From assembly GCF_018777395.1 (NCBI RefSeq), contig NZ_JAFJYC010000001.1, forward strand, positions 744,001 to 808,000: a DNA stretch of 64,000 nucleotides. Direction: 5' to 3'. Of the stretch, positions 63,823 through 64,000 are shown one piece after another; within the stretch, counting starts at the first letter, position 1, and each line of letters starts with the position of its first letter. The notes under the pieces are model-generated. The model was not told where the DNA came from and made no database searches. It worked only from the letters and a program-made list of their open reading frames with translations. Both the position numbers and the translations under genes were made by a program. This DNA comes from Candidatus Sodalis endolongispinus. Its GTDB lineage: Bacteria; Pseudomonadota; Gammaproteobacteria; Enterobacterales; Enterobacteriaceae.

Positions 63823-64000
63823 GATTTATCCCCCTGAAACACCAGACAGTAGCTGTATCTCCAGATAAGAGATAGGCTTGAATATATGTCTAACACTAAC
63901 GCCAATTTTGATATGACCGGGATCCCGTTAGGTCAAGAAGTCCGTAAACGTAAAACTCCTCAGGAAAAAATGGCCATTATTCAGCAGAGGATGGAGCCCG
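63823..64000 (+). mobile_element. Left end of a third IS2-like copy (continues beyond window)
   Basis: Begins GATTTATCCCCCTGAAAC, one base different from the other copies (GATTTAGCCCCC). OrfA starts at 63886 ([20 protein letters not shown]) and is open to the window end. The flank is the Mom-like remnant. Unlike the copy at 5770 it has no stop at codon 18. Confidence 0.93.

Overview
The window is enterobacterial chromosome, G+C rich and about 64 kb long. Nearly every gene has a close counterpart in Escherichia, Serratia or Yersinia, and local gene order is largely the enterobacterial one. It also carries many broken genes (frameshifts, in-frame stops, internal deletions) and three copies or remnants of one IS2-like element. 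That mixture, with a methionine-salvage (mtn) cluster and a lipopolysaccharide heptose gene still present, points to a recently host-restricted insect symbiont of the Sodalis type. The genus is inferred from gene content; no marker gene here settles it.

Layout. 1-4656: end of the ATP synthase operon (atpD, atpC), then glmU and glmS. 4968-6044: a secreted protein with two Asp-Thr-Gly motifs, cut off by a palindromic IS2-like remnant. 6077-16956: a yghA-like pseudogene, exbD, broken exbB, broken metC, yghB, dkgA, ftsP, plsC, parC, ygiN. 17074-21701: yohP and the mtn cluster (mtnK and mtnA broken; mtnB, mtnC, mtnD intact). 22101-33487: parE, yqiA, cpdA, yqiB, broken nudF, broken tolC, ygiB, ygiC, ygiD, an oxidoreductase, ribB behind an FMN riboswitch, ubiK. 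33657-45046: hldE, broken glnE, ygiF, ygiM, cca, broken uppP, folB, plsY, tsaD. 45502-50571: the rpsU-dnaG-rpoD operon, a scrambled mug and tRNA-Ile2 (ileX). 50572-55456: accessory region with a toxin-antitoxin pair, a phage integrase fragment, an IS2-like element, a broken beta-propeller gene with a Fur site, and a LysR regulator. 55569-62924: lptG, lptF, broken pepA, holC, valS. 63061-64000: a yjgM remnant, a phage Mom-like remnant and the start of another IS2-like copy.

How it fits together. The retained genes are core functions: energy, cell-wall precursor (GlmU/GlmS), topoisomerase IV, phospholipid (PlsC, PlsY), LPS export (LptFG), translation and replication (RpsU, DnaG, RpoD, ValS, Cca, TsaD, HolC). 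The decayed genes serve flexibility: iron uptake energisation (exbB), efflux and secretion (tolC), nitrogen regulation (glnE), methionine metabolism (metC, mtnK, mtnA) and peptide turnover (pepA). Many lesions are single events in otherwise well-preserved reading frames, so the decay looks recent. Compared with E. coli gene order, the window joins three distant blocks (atp-glm; exb to ileX; lpt-pepA-valS). An IS2-like copy sits at each switch and at the right edge.

No wholly new multi-gene system is evident. The most unusual items are the 275-bp IS palindrome, a 20-bp-periodic CGGTAA array between mtnA and mtnD, a structured and repetitive region between parE and mtnB, the double-DTG secreted protein, and a toxin-antitoxin pair whose antitoxin frame is broken in an A7 run.
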